Below are positions 42,119-49,609 of a DNA stretch of 49,609 nt, in pieces. Within the stretch, counting starts at the first letter, position 1; every line of letters begins with the position of its first letter. Source of the stretch: Candidatus Binatia bacterium (lineage in GTDB: Bacteria; Desulfobacterota; Binatia; UBA1149; JAJCZL01); assembly GCA_028278325.1 (NCBI GenBank), contig JANQEO010000132.1, positions 1 through 49,609 on the forward strand, written 5' to 3'. The notes below the pieces were generated by a model. It was not told the origin of the DNA and ran no database searches. It saw only the letters and a list, made by a program, of their open reading frames with translations. The position numbers and the translations under genes were made by a program.

Positions 42119-44392
42119 CTATCGTCGGTCGACGCGCTTCTTTTGGCGTAGGAAGTTCACCAGCATCCGGAACATCGAGTAGTCCCGCGAGATCGCGGTC
42201 GTGTTCCGAGCATCGGACAATCCGCCGCGCGCGCGCAGCTTTCGCACGTTGTCGATGGAGATTCCGAGGTGATCGATCGCGAACGCCTCACGCTCGGCGC
42301 GTGATCCGGCCTTCGCGAACCCTTCCTGCTGCAGGTAGAAATGGCTCGTCGTGTGCAGCACCTGGCCGAGACCCGCCGGGAAGGTCGCCATCATCGTGTC
42401 CTGCCCGTACTTCAACCGCATCTCCAGCGAGTCGACGAGCACGGTCGTTCGCATGGGGTCCTCGACCGAGATCGGGAACGCCTGGATCTCGAGCCACCAG
42501 GTGTAATCCACGTGCGGGCGCTGGGTGTCGCGCAGGAAAGGGTGATTGGGCGCCGCCACGTCGATCTTGACGATGTCGTTGCCGGTCGACTGCTTCACGT
42601 GCCCGACGACGACGTCGGGGAACGTCTTGCGGACAGCGTTCGTGAGGGCCCAGTCGGACGTCGCGAGCCATCCACCGCACACGACCATCCACCGCAGCAT
42701 CTCGTTGGTCGACTTGTCGAGGCTGCCCTCGCAGTTGACGCAGACGGTCTCCTTGGGCCAGACGCCGCGCTCCTTGAGCTCCTGCCCCCGGAGCAGCGAG
42801 AAGTTCACCGCCAGGTCCGCCAGCACCAGCTGCACCTTGTCCCAGCGCCCGAGGACGACGGAGACGTCCGTGCCGAGCAGCAACTGGCGGACGTAGTCGC
42901 GCGGGAGTCGCCGATCGTATCCGTCGTCGACGATCTCCCCGGGGTCCTCGACCTTGGGCACCGTGGGGACGAAATCCTCGCGCTCCCGCTTCCACCAACG
43001 GGTCCAGCCGCGCTTGTCGGGGAAGGAGCGACCGCCGGACATCCAGGTCAGGTTGCGACGCGCGACCCGGCGTGGGACGACGTGCCGATCGTCGTACGCC
43101 TTGAGGAGGTAGTCGATCGCCTCGGGCCGCATGGTGCGCGCGAGTCCTTCGAGCGCAGCGCCGCGGATGCGCCAGTCATTGCTCTTGATGAGCTTCGCGA
43201 TCGCCGGAACGGCGGCCAGTCCACCGACCCGTCCAGCGGCGACGACAGCCGCGCACCGGATCTCCCACTCCTTCTTTGCGGCCCCGCGTCCGCGAGCCAG
43301 ATCGAGGAGAGCCGGCAATACCTCCGCAACGTCGTCCTCGAGAGCAGCGCGGACGCCGACCATGGCGACGTCGCTGGATGCGTGTGCGAGCAGGGGGCCG
43401 AGCGCTTCGGCCAGCCGCTTGCCGCGACGACCTGCCGTGACCTGGGCACGGGCCACCGCCTGTCGCACGCGCGTGTCCCGGGTGCCGAGTCCACGTGCGA
43501 GCACCTTCGCGTCGAAGCCGTCCGGCGCGAGCGACGCGACCATGAACGCGTAGCCGCGCGTCAGGACATCGCGTACGCCGAAGTGCGCACGGGCCGCCGG
43601 AGCGACACCGTGCAGACGTCCTTCCCACGCGACGCGCAGCAGACCGTACGGCCGCCGCGTCTCTCCGAGGGCCTTGGTGATCGCGGCAGCCATGGCTTCT
43701 GCATTGACCTGCGCCGCGTGCTGACCGATGCGACGCAGCACCCACGGCTCGTCATGACGAACGGCCCAGTGAAGGAGGGCTGCACGGCCCGCGTCGCTGT
43801 CTATGCGTGCGAGCGCGGCCGCGGCTTCGAACACGACGGACTCGCGCGAGTCCTTGAGTGACTTCGTGAGCGCGCTCACGCCGAGCCGCATCCGCCCCAA
43901 CGCGCGGGCCGCGGCACGGCACAGGTCTTCATCCGAGCTGCGCGCGAGTACCGACAGCTGCTCCTCGGCCGCCGGGCTGCCGATCAGGCCCAGCGCCTCG
44001 ATGGCCCTCAGGCCGGCGACCTTGCCGGCGCGGTTGAGCCGGGACAGCAGTGCCTTGGCGGCTCCGGCGCGATCGGTCGTGGCCAGCGCACGGGCCGCGG
44101 CTCGCCGTGTCCGGAGCAGCGGCCCTCGCATCGCGATCTGGACCAGCACCTTGCGAACGGCGTCGTTCTCGTTGGTGTCGAAGGTCCGGATGGCCTCCAG
44201 CTGGACACCCCAGTCGGCGTCGTTCAGCAGCTTGATGACCAGCCCCGTATCGAGCTCGAGACCCCGCCGCTTCACGTCCCGCAGGCCCCGCTCCCGGATC
44301 GTGGGATCCGGATGGGTGGCCCAGGAGAGGTCCTCCTGCGCCAAGAGGGGCGCGACGAGGAGGGTCATCAGGATCAGGGCTCTGGGTGTCAT
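42119..44392 (-). CDS. Secreted HEAT-repeat protein with DUF4159-like C-terminal domain
   Basis: 757 residues with a signal peptide (MTPRALILMTLLVAPLLAQ). Residues ~20-460 are HEAT repeats: LRDVKRRGLELDT, LLNDADWGVQLEAIRTF, ALGRMRLGVSALTKSLKDSRESVVFEAAAALARID, and IKSNDWRIRGAALEGLARTM. The C-terminal ~250 residues (WDKVQLVLADLAVNFSLLRGQELK, ...WLATSDWALTNAVRKTFP...) match the DUF4159 region often seen attached to such planctomycete proteins. The role is presumably a scaffold in the cell envelope. It is an intact, chromosome-type gene. Confidence 0.85.
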   Translation of the reverse strand: MTPRALILMTLLVAPLLAQEDLSWATHPDPTIRERGLRDVKRRGLELDTGLVIKLLNDADWGVQLEAIRTFDTNENDAVRKVLVQIAMRGPLLRTRRAAARALATTDRAGAAKALLSRLNRAGKVAGLRAIEALGLIGSPAAEEQLSVLARSSDEDLCRAAARALGRMRLGVSALTKSLKDSRESVVFEAAAALARIDSDAGRAALLHWAVRHDEPWVLRRIGQHAAQVNAEAMAAAITKALGETRRPYGLLRVAWEGRLHGVAPAARAHFGVRDVLTRGYAFMVASLAPDGFDAKVLARGLGTRDTRVRQAVARAQVTAGRRGKRLAEALGPLLAHASSDVAMVGVRAALEDDVAEVLPALLDLARGRGAAKKEWEIRCAAVVAAGRVGGLAAVPAIAKLIKSNDWRIRGAALEGLARTMRPEAIDYLLKAYDDRHVVPRRVARRNLTWMSGGRSFPDKRGWTRWWKREREDFVPTVPKVEDPGEIVDDGYDRRLPRDYVRQLLLGTDVSVVLGRWDKVQLVLADLAVNFSLLRGQELKERGVWPKETVCVNCEGSLDKSTNEMLRWMVVCGGWLATSDWALTNAVRKTFPDVVVGHVKQSTGNDIVKIDVAAPNHPFLRDTQRPHVDYTWWLEIQAFPISVEDPMRTTVLVDSLEMRLKYGQDTMMATFPAGLGQVLHTTSHFYLQQEGFAKAGSRAEREAFAIDHLGISIDNVRKLRARGGLSDARNTTAISRDYSMFRMLVNFLRQKKRVDRR

Positions 44393-44490
44393 GAGGGTGC
44401 CGCGGGTTTCTGACCAAGGTCGCTCCGCCTCCCTTACGTTCGGCCTGGCAGCGCGTTGGGCCGAAGCGGGGCCGGTGGTAGGTTTGGCCC

Positions 44491-45210
44491 ATGTCCGACA
44501 GGGGTACCCGGCCAGGGACCGACTACGAAGGCTCGCCGCTCAGTCGCCAGGAGTACATCTCGGCGATCATCCATCTCTACCGCGGCGAGATGCATCGCGC
44601 TCTGACGTGGCGCCAGCGCCTGGACACGACCACCAACTGGGCCGTGTTCACCACCGGAGCGCTGCTGTCGTTCCTCTACACCAACAAGACGCCGGACGCC
44701 CATATCGTCGGCATCCTCGGCATCCTGATCGTGTTCTTCATGCTCTGCTTCGAGGGGCGCCGGTTCCGCTACTTCGACGTCTGGCGCACCCGCGTCCGCA
44801 AGCTGGAGGAGAACTTCTACGCCCCCATGCTGCGGCGCGACCTCTCCTCCCCCGTCGAGAACTGGGGGTTCGTCGTCGCCGAGGACCTGCTGACCCCCCG
44901 GTTCAAGATCAGCTACCTGACGGCGGTCCGCGCACGCCTGATCCGCAACTACATCCCGATCTTCCTCGTGCTGTTCTTTGCATGGTTCGGGAAGCTGATC
45001 GACCCCACCCACCAGGATCCGGTCGATACCCTCGGCGAAGCGCTCCAGCACGCGGAGGTCGGGCCGATCGAATGGCAGTACGTCTTCGGATCGGTCTGCG
45101 CTCTCGGCTTGTTCCTGCTCTACGTCGGCATCTTCTGCGGACCCAAGCGCAGCGACGAGGCGATCTGGTGGTCGAACCGCTCGGACGAGTCGGTCGACGA
45201 GATCTCGTAG
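44491..45210 (+). CDS. DUF2270 membrane protein
   Basis: 239 residues with the DUF2270 layout: SRQEYISAIIHLYRGEMHRALTWRQRLDTTTNW, then four membrane helices at about 48-64, 71-88, 152-170 and 205-225. Between the second and third is a conserved soluble loop (EGRRFRYFDVWRTRVRKLEENFY). No biochemical role is established. It is divergent from the HEAT gene with 98 bp between them. Confidence 0.88.
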   Translation: MSDRGTRPGTDYEGSPLSRQEYISAIIHLYRGEMHRALTWRQRLDTTTNWAVFTTGALLSFLYTNKTPDAHIVGILGILIVFFMLCFEGRRFRYFDVWRTRVRKLEENFYAPMLRRDLSSPVENWGFVVAEDLLTPRFKISYLTAVRARLIRNYIPIFLVLFFAWFGKLIDPTHQDPVDTLGEALQHAEVGPIEWQYVFGSVCALGLFLLYVGIFCGPKRSDEAIWWSNRSDESVDEIS

Positions 45211-45223
45211 ACGGGCAGAGAGC

Positions 45224-46915
45224 CTAGCGCCCGACGCTGAACGGCTGGGCGTCGCTGCCGACGATGATGCCGAACGGGTCGATGCACGCCATCTGCCAGA
45301 CGACGTGCTTCGTCCACTGGGTCGCGTTGGTGAGCCCCAGGCTCGCCGTGAGGTCGAACTGGGCCACGCCGCTCGTTCCGAGACCGTTGGTCAGCGACGT
45401 CCAGTCCGTGAGGGAGTAGGCCGGGTAGTCGAGGAAGGCGTCGCCCGCGAAACCGAGCAGGGGGCCGAGTGCCGCGGCGGTCGGCAGGACGCCCCGCGCG
45501 TGCTTCTGGCCGTTGATGTAGAGCGGACCGTTGCCGGGATCGATCCCGAACAGGACCACCGGCGTCGTTCCCGGCGGCCAGTAGATGTCGAGCAGGTTGT
45601 ACATGATGCCCGACGCGCTGGAGCCGAAGCGGCGCTCGCCGGGGACCGTCCCGCCCACGACAAACGTACCGCCCGCCCGGTATCCGATGTGGCCGGTCGC
45701 CCCTCCGTACGGGCCCGAGAGCGGGCCGTAGGTTCCGAGGCCTTCGGACGATTCGGAGGCGATGGCGTAGTCGCCGAACGACAGGTCGATCGTCGTGCCG
45801 TTGGCGGTGTTCGCTGGGAACGTCGTGACGCCCGGCCCCTGCGCCGGGTTGGTCATCCCGCCGGCGATGACGAAGGTCAGGCGCCAGTCGGAGAACCACC
45901 AATCCGATTCAGACTGACCCGCGAACTGCTGCTGCGTGACCTGCGACCGTGCTCCGAGGAACAAGTCGTTGTGCGTGTACAGATCGACGTCGAACGCCGA
46001 CGTCGGGTCAGGGGCCGGCTGCGGGATGGACGTCGACTGGTTCACCCGCGTCGCACCGAACGCGGACGCAGACACGGCGTGACACGGGACGCCCTCGAGG
46101 TCGACGGTGTTCTTGAACAGCGTGTTGACGACTGCGGGGAACGACCGCGGCGGAGTCAGGTTGGGGCCGGTCTGCGCCGTCATCGCGAGCCCGACGTCGC
46201 AGTTGCCGAACGTGCACCAGAGAATGCGCGGTCTGTGCACGCCGTCGAGCGCTCCTCCGGTGGAGTGGATCTGCGCGCCGACGGCGCAGTTCATGAACAG
46301 GGTTTCCGAGACCGTACCGTCGATCTCCCCGTCACCGGTCACCAGCACGCCGATGTCGGCGTCGACGATGGTCACGCGGTTGACCAGAGTGTACGTGTAG
46401 CCGTACAGCAACGAGCCACCCATCACGAAGCACGGAACCCGCGGAGTGAGGACCCCGGTGGTCGGCGAGGGAACCGTGTAGGTCGTAGGAGCCGGTACCT
46501 GCCGGCCGCCATCGATGATGACGTTGAGCGCGTTCACGCCCTCGATGCGGATCCCCGGCTGCACCTGCACCGGCCAGACCTCGCCGTTGTACCGCGTGTC
46601 GGTCGGGTCGTAGCCGTACCAGCCGGGCATGAGGATGACCGCCCCCAACTCGCTCGGCGTGTTGGTCACCTGCGCCAGTGCATTCACGGCGGCCTGGATG
46701 GTCTTGAACGCGTTGCCACCCGGCGATGCCGTCGCGTCGTTCCCGAGCACGGGGTCGACGTACGCAGTGACCGTCGGGAGGCTGGGTGCCGGCGTCGGCG
46801 GCTGAACTGGCGAGGGTGAGCCGGGCGGAGCGCAGACGTAGCCCTGGGCGAAGGCGACCGTGGCCACGGACACCCACACCACGGCCAGGAGGGACCGATG
46901 GGTGAAGGACGACAT
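45224..46915 (-). CDS. Secreted beta-helix (DUF1565-like) protein
   Basis: 563 residues from ATG 46915, which begins a Sec signal (SLLAVVWVSVATVAFAQ) after MSSFTHR; the frame runs on upstream but with a non-signal start. A proline-rich spacer (PSPVQPPTPAPSLPTV) is followed by VDPVLGNDATASPGGNAFKTIQAAVNALA, the usual opening of right-handed parallel beta-helix proteins. The C-terminal ~250 residues form a separate, strand-rich domain often seen in planctomycete secreted proteins. Probably a surface or exported carbohydrate-binding/structural protein. Confidence 0.75.
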   Translation of the reverse strand: MSSFTHRSLLAVVWVSVATVAFAQGYVCAPPGSPSPVQPPTPAPSLPTVTAYVDPVLGNDATASPGGNAFKTIQAAVNALAQVTNTPSELGAVILMPGWYGYDPTDTRYNGEVWPVQVQPGIRIEGVNALNVIIDGGRQVPAPTTYTVPSPTTGVLTPRVPCFVMGGSLLYGYTYTLVNRVTIVDADIGVLVTGDGEIDGTVSETLFMNCAVGAQIHSTGGALDGVHRPRILWCTFGNCDVGLAMTAQTGPNLTPPRSFPAVVNTLFKNTVDLEGVPCHAVSASAFGATRVNQSTSIPQPAPDPTSAFDVDLYTHNDLFLGARSQVTQQQFAGQSESDWWFSDWRLTFVIAGGMTNPAQGPGVTTFPANTANGTTIDLSFGDYAIASESSEGLGTYGPLSGPYGGATGHIGYRAGGTFVVGGTVPGERRFGSSASGIMYNLLDIYWPPGTTPVVLFGIDPGNGPLYINGQKHARGVLPTAAALGPLLGFAGDAFLDYPAYSLTDWTSLTNGLGTSGVAQFDLTASLGLTNATQWTKHVVWQMACIDPFGIIVGSDAQPFSVGR

Positions 46916-47126
46916 CAAACTCGGCGTTCCGACGTACGAGGAACCGCTGCGGAAAGTCCGCATTCCTCGGAAGTCACGCTGCCAACGGTGATTATATGCG
47001 TTCACGTCTTGGTGAATCCACCGGATTCCGGCGCGCTCGGCACCACGGCGCGGACCGCGGACGGCCACCACCGCTCTTCATAGATCGTTTTCCCAGAAGG
47101 GATTGCGGAAAAGCCGAGGGGTGGCC

Positions 47127-47681
47127 TCAGCGGCGGGCCAGGGCCGCCAGCTCGAGCAGGACGTCAGGTGATGCCGGATGTCGGAAGGCCGAGACCGCCT
47201 CGCGGTTCCTCGCAGCCGAGACCCGTTGGCGGTCGCACTCGAACGGCGAGAGCGACAATCCAAGGAAGGCCGCACGTCGCAGCCGTGTATCGCTGTCGTG
47301 GTCGTCGAGCACGCGGCGCAGGACTCCCAGGCCCACCGGGTGCCCCCTGGCTCCGAGTGCGACTGCCGACACGGCGCGCAGCCTGATCGGTACCGGACGC
47401 CCGTTGTCACCCGCGAGCTGGCGTCCGCCCGCGCCGTCCTCGAACAGGCTGACGAGCCAGGAGTAGACACCCGCGTCCTCGCACAGGGCGAGGGCCAGTA
47501 CGGCCGCCTCCCCTTCGCGCCCCGGACGCGCGATGGCGTCCATGACCTCGAGGTGCGCGGACCATCCACCATCGCGCGCCGCCTCGAGCACGAGGCGCTC
47601 CTTCGCGCGTTCTGCCGGTGGTTCTCCGCCGCCCAAGGCGAGGAGACCCGCCACCAGGAGCTGTGGCAGTCCTTGCAGCAC
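47127..47681 (-). CDS. Small exported HEAT-type protein
   Basis: 184 residues from GTG 47681, with AGGAGG six bases upstream. The N-terminus (LQGLPQLLVAGLLALGGG) resembles a signal or anchor. The rest is HEAT-like (VRLRAVSAVALGARGHPVGLGVLRRVLDDHDSDTRLRRAAFLGLSLSP). It lies 153 bp downstream of the large HEAT gene in the same direction and may be a co-expressed partner. Confidence 0.65.
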   Translation of the reverse strand: MLQGLPQLLVAGLLALGGGEPPAERAKERLVLEAARDGGWSAHLEVMDAIARPGREGEAAVLALALCEDAGVYSWLVSLFEDGAGGRQLAGDNGRPVPIRLRAVSAVALGARGHPVGLGVLRRVLDDHDSDTRLRRAAFLGLSLSPFECDRQRVSAARNREAVSAFRHPASPDVLLELAALARR

Positions 47682-47834
47682 GTCCTTCCTCCTTGCAAGT
47701 AGCAGGCCAGGAGTTGGGACGTGCGGGCAAGTGCGCGTCTTCCAAAGGGTTCAGCCGAAAGGGGCGAAACCGCACGCGAGCCGGAACTGGGAAAGACGTG
47801 CGCAGTCCGTTCGACCACGCACGTCATTCGTTCG

Positions 47835-49609
47835 CTACAGCAGCAACAGCAGGCGTCGCATCTCGGGGACGTCGAGCCAGTAGACGTTGTTGGCGCGGTA
47901 CCGGTAGAGGAACGGCAGATCGTCCGGCTCTGCCAGCAGTCCGAGCGCTCCTGACGCAAACGCGCGCGTGTCACCCGGAACGTCGACGCCGACGGTGAGG
48001 TGACGGAGCCGCTCGACCGACGCGCCGTCGCCGAGCAATCCCAAGGCGAGAGCGCACGACGCACGCAACCAGTTGTCGCGCGCACCGGCCAGGACGCCGA
48101 CCAGCATCTCCGACGTTTCACCGCGCGCTCCGACCATCGCGAGCGCAAGCGCGGCCTCCCCGCGCACGGCGCCGTGCACATCGGGTGCGAGCAACTCGTT
48201 CAGCAACTGCTTGCACTTGCTGTCACCGATGAGTCCGAGCGCGGCAGTTGCCGACGCTCGCTCGTCGGGATCCTTGCCATCACGGGCGACGTCCATGAGC
48301 GTTTCGACGTCACCTCTGGAGCCCAGGAGGCCCAGCGCAAGCCAGGACGCACGGCGAATGCTGACGTCCTTGCTGCGGCGGGCGTGTCGCCGTAGCAGGC
48401 TGCGGGCGCGCGCGACCTTGTCGGCTCGCTTCGCAGCGAAGGCGACCGCCAGCGGCGCGTAGCCACCGAGCAGGCCACGCTTCTGCAGCGCCGCCTCCGC
48501 GACGTTCCAGGCCTCGGGGCCGCCGGTACGCGAGAGCGCCATCAGCGCGAACGCTCGCGCCACGGCGTCCGAGTGGCCATGCACGCAGGCGGTGAGTCCC
48601 TCGACGACCGTCCGGTCCTCGGGACGTGCCAGCCCGCCCAGCGCGGCCGCGGCCCCCCGCGCGACGGAAGACTTCTTGTCCTCCAGCGCCTTGTCGAGCA
48701 CCCGCAGGATCACGGGCCCCCGGTCACCGATCTTGCCGAGCGCGACGCATGCCGCCCCGCGGGTCCGTGCGTCGTTCCGTCCATCCGCGACGAGGCGACA
48801 CAGGAACGGGACAGCGGCCGCGTCACCGAGGGCTCCAAGCCCGGAGATCGCGAACGTCGCGAGGTGCCGGTCGTCGCTCTTTGCCGCGGCAAGCAACGGC
48901 TCGAGCGCGGTGGGATCGCGGGTCAGACCGAGGGCGAACGCCGCGTGACGCCGGGTGCCCGGATCGACGCGGGTCCCGCCCACGAGGCGTCGTCCCTGCT
49001 TCGAGTCACGCATGATCTCGACGAGATAGGGCACCACGGGCGCCTGACCCAAGAGCCCGAGCGCGAGCACCGCCGAGTGGCGCACGGGGAGGCTCTTGTC
49101 CTCCAGCGCGGAGACGAGCGGAGCAATGGCCGCCGGGTCGCCCGTCTTGCCGAGCGCCATGATCGCGGCGAAGCGGTTGGCCGAATACCGATCGACCAGC
49201 GCCCGCTTCAGCGCCGGCAGGACGTCCGTCTCGACGACGTGCTTCGGCAGCCCGCCGTCGACGACGTGGGTGCCCTCGACGCCGCCGAGGTCCGCGTCCG
49301 CGTCGCGCGAGACGTTCGCGCGACGACGGAGCAGCTCGTTCACGTGCAGGTACTCCCACTTGTTCAGGTTCCACCAGAGGTCCCAGCTCGTGTCGACAGC
49401 TGCCTTCGCCCGACGCCGAGCGCCGGTGCGACCTCCGAACCCGCGGCCCAGGGGGCCGGGGCGCGGGACGCCGCGGGAGCCCACGCCCGCAGGACGCGTC
49501 GTCCCCCCAGCGGGAGCGGCCGGAGCACCGCCGGAGTTGGGGGGATTGGGGGCGCCACCGCCGACGGGCGTCGACGGAGAGGGCGGCGCACCGCCACCAG
49601 CGGGCGCTC
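47835..49609 (-). CDS. Secreted HEAT-repeat protein, 5' end outside window
   Basis: The frame stays open from 47835 to the right edge, so the start lies beyond 49609. The visible N-terminal part is a Gly/Pro/Ala-rich linker (GGGAPPSPSTPVGGGAP...) leading to SWDLWWNLNKWEYL, a conserved opening of planctomycete HEAT proteins. At least ten HEAT/PBS repeats follow (KSLPVRHSAVLALGLLGQ, DPTALEPLLAAAKSDDRHLATFAISGLGALGD and others) to the C-terminus (YWLDVPEMRRLLLLL). It is the largest HEAT protein in the flank. The GTG at 49484 that some gene finders would choose is not the true start. Confidence 0.88.
   Translation of the reverse strand, partial: APAGGGAPPSPSTPVGGGAPNPPNSGGAPAAPAGGTTRPAGVGSRGVPRPGPLGRGFGGRTGARRRAKAAVDTSWDLWWNLNKWEYLHVNELLRRRANVSRDADADLGGVEGTHVVDGGLPKHVVETDVLPALKRALVDRYSANRFAAIMALGKTGDPAAIAPLVSALEDKSLPVRHSAVLALGLLGQAPVVPYLVEIMRDSKQGRRLVGGTRVDPGTRRHAAFALGLTRDPTALEPLLAAAKSDDRHLATFAISGLGALGDAAAVPFLCRLVADGRNDARTRGAACVALGKIGDRGPVILRVLDKALEDKKSSVARGAAAALGGLARPEDRTVVEGLTACVHGHSDAVARAFALMALSRTGGPEAWNVAEAALQKRGLLGGYAPLAVAFAAKRADKVARARSLLRRHARRSKDVSIRRASWLALGLLGSRGDVETLMDVARDGKDPDERASATAALGLIGDSKCKQLLNELLAPDVHGAVRGEAALALAMVGARGETSEMLVGVLAGARDNWLRASCALALGLLGDGASVERLRHLTVGVDVPGDTRAFASGALGLLAEPDDLPFLYRYRANNVYWLDVPEMRRLLLLL

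Noticed and set aside
42341..46819. Several + strand frames over 450 codons (42341-43861, 43803-45227, 45305-46819)
   Set aside because: They lie opposite or across the HEAT, DUF2270 and beta-helix genes, and are rich in Arg, Ala and Gly with no motif; typical shadows in very GC-rich DNA.
47078..48181. 367-codon - strand frame
   Set aside because: It overlaps two HEAT-type genes in another frame, and its composition (Ser, Arg, Cys-rich) is not protein-like.
1..49609. CRISPR array or Cas genes
   Set aside because: No regularly spaced 25-40 bp repeats and no Cas-like proteins were seen.

Overview
The window is high-GC bacterial chromosome carrying a roughly 38 kb mobile, defence-rich island. 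The host is most likely a member of the Planctomycetota. The right flank holds secreted HEAT-repeat proteins (one with a DUF4159-like C-terminus), a beta-helix secreted protein, a PilX-like pilin-type protein and a DUF2270 membrane protein. The island carries a DUF1580-like helix-turn-helix protein. All of this is typical of that phylum, but the assignment rests on family recognition and not on a marker gene.

Layout. 1-2692: chromosomal-type flank with two short-chain dehydrogenases, divergent from an AraC-family regulator. About 2.7-8.4 kb (+ strand): first mobilisation module, made of a ribbon-helix-helix accessory protein, a MobF relaxase-helicase, a VirD4/TraD-type coupling protein and an HNH endonuclease, tightly packed. 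8.4-22.8 kb: defence cargo, with a DUF1016/YhcG nuclease, a TrlF-type ATPase, a small zinc-ribbon protein, a tyrosine recombinase behind a dif-like inverted repeat, a Gabija pair (GajA OLD nuclease plus GajB UvrD-like helicase), and a 1408-residue protein joining a Cap4/DUF4297-like nuclease domain to a STAND NTPase and a long helical C-terminus (Avs-like).

22.8-37.1 kb (- strand): a plasmid-like backbone read leftward. It encodes ParA, an RHH partition partner, a winged-helix protein, a 29-residue micro-ORF, a membrane protein, ParB, a one-TM protein, a secreted HEAT protein, a second coupling protein, a second RHH accessory protein, a second MobF relaxase, an adenine methyltransferase and a small conserved protein. 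Many of these genes overlap by 4 bp (ATGA or GTGA). 37.6-40.5 kb: DUF1580/Xis-like protein, a HEPN-motif protein and a tyrosine integrase whose gene lies beside the 3' end of tRNA-Ala(CGC) at 40500-40572, which is the probable integration site. 40.6-49.6 kb: the right chromosomal flank.

The two mobilisation modules face each other (one + and one -) and enclose the defence genes. No type IV secretion channel genes (VirB4, VirB6 and so on) are visible. The element is therefore best read as a composite integrative mobilisable element, or an integrated mobilisable plasmid, that needs a helper channel or uses an unrecognised one. The matching left attachment site was not found inside the window, so the left boundary is uncertain.
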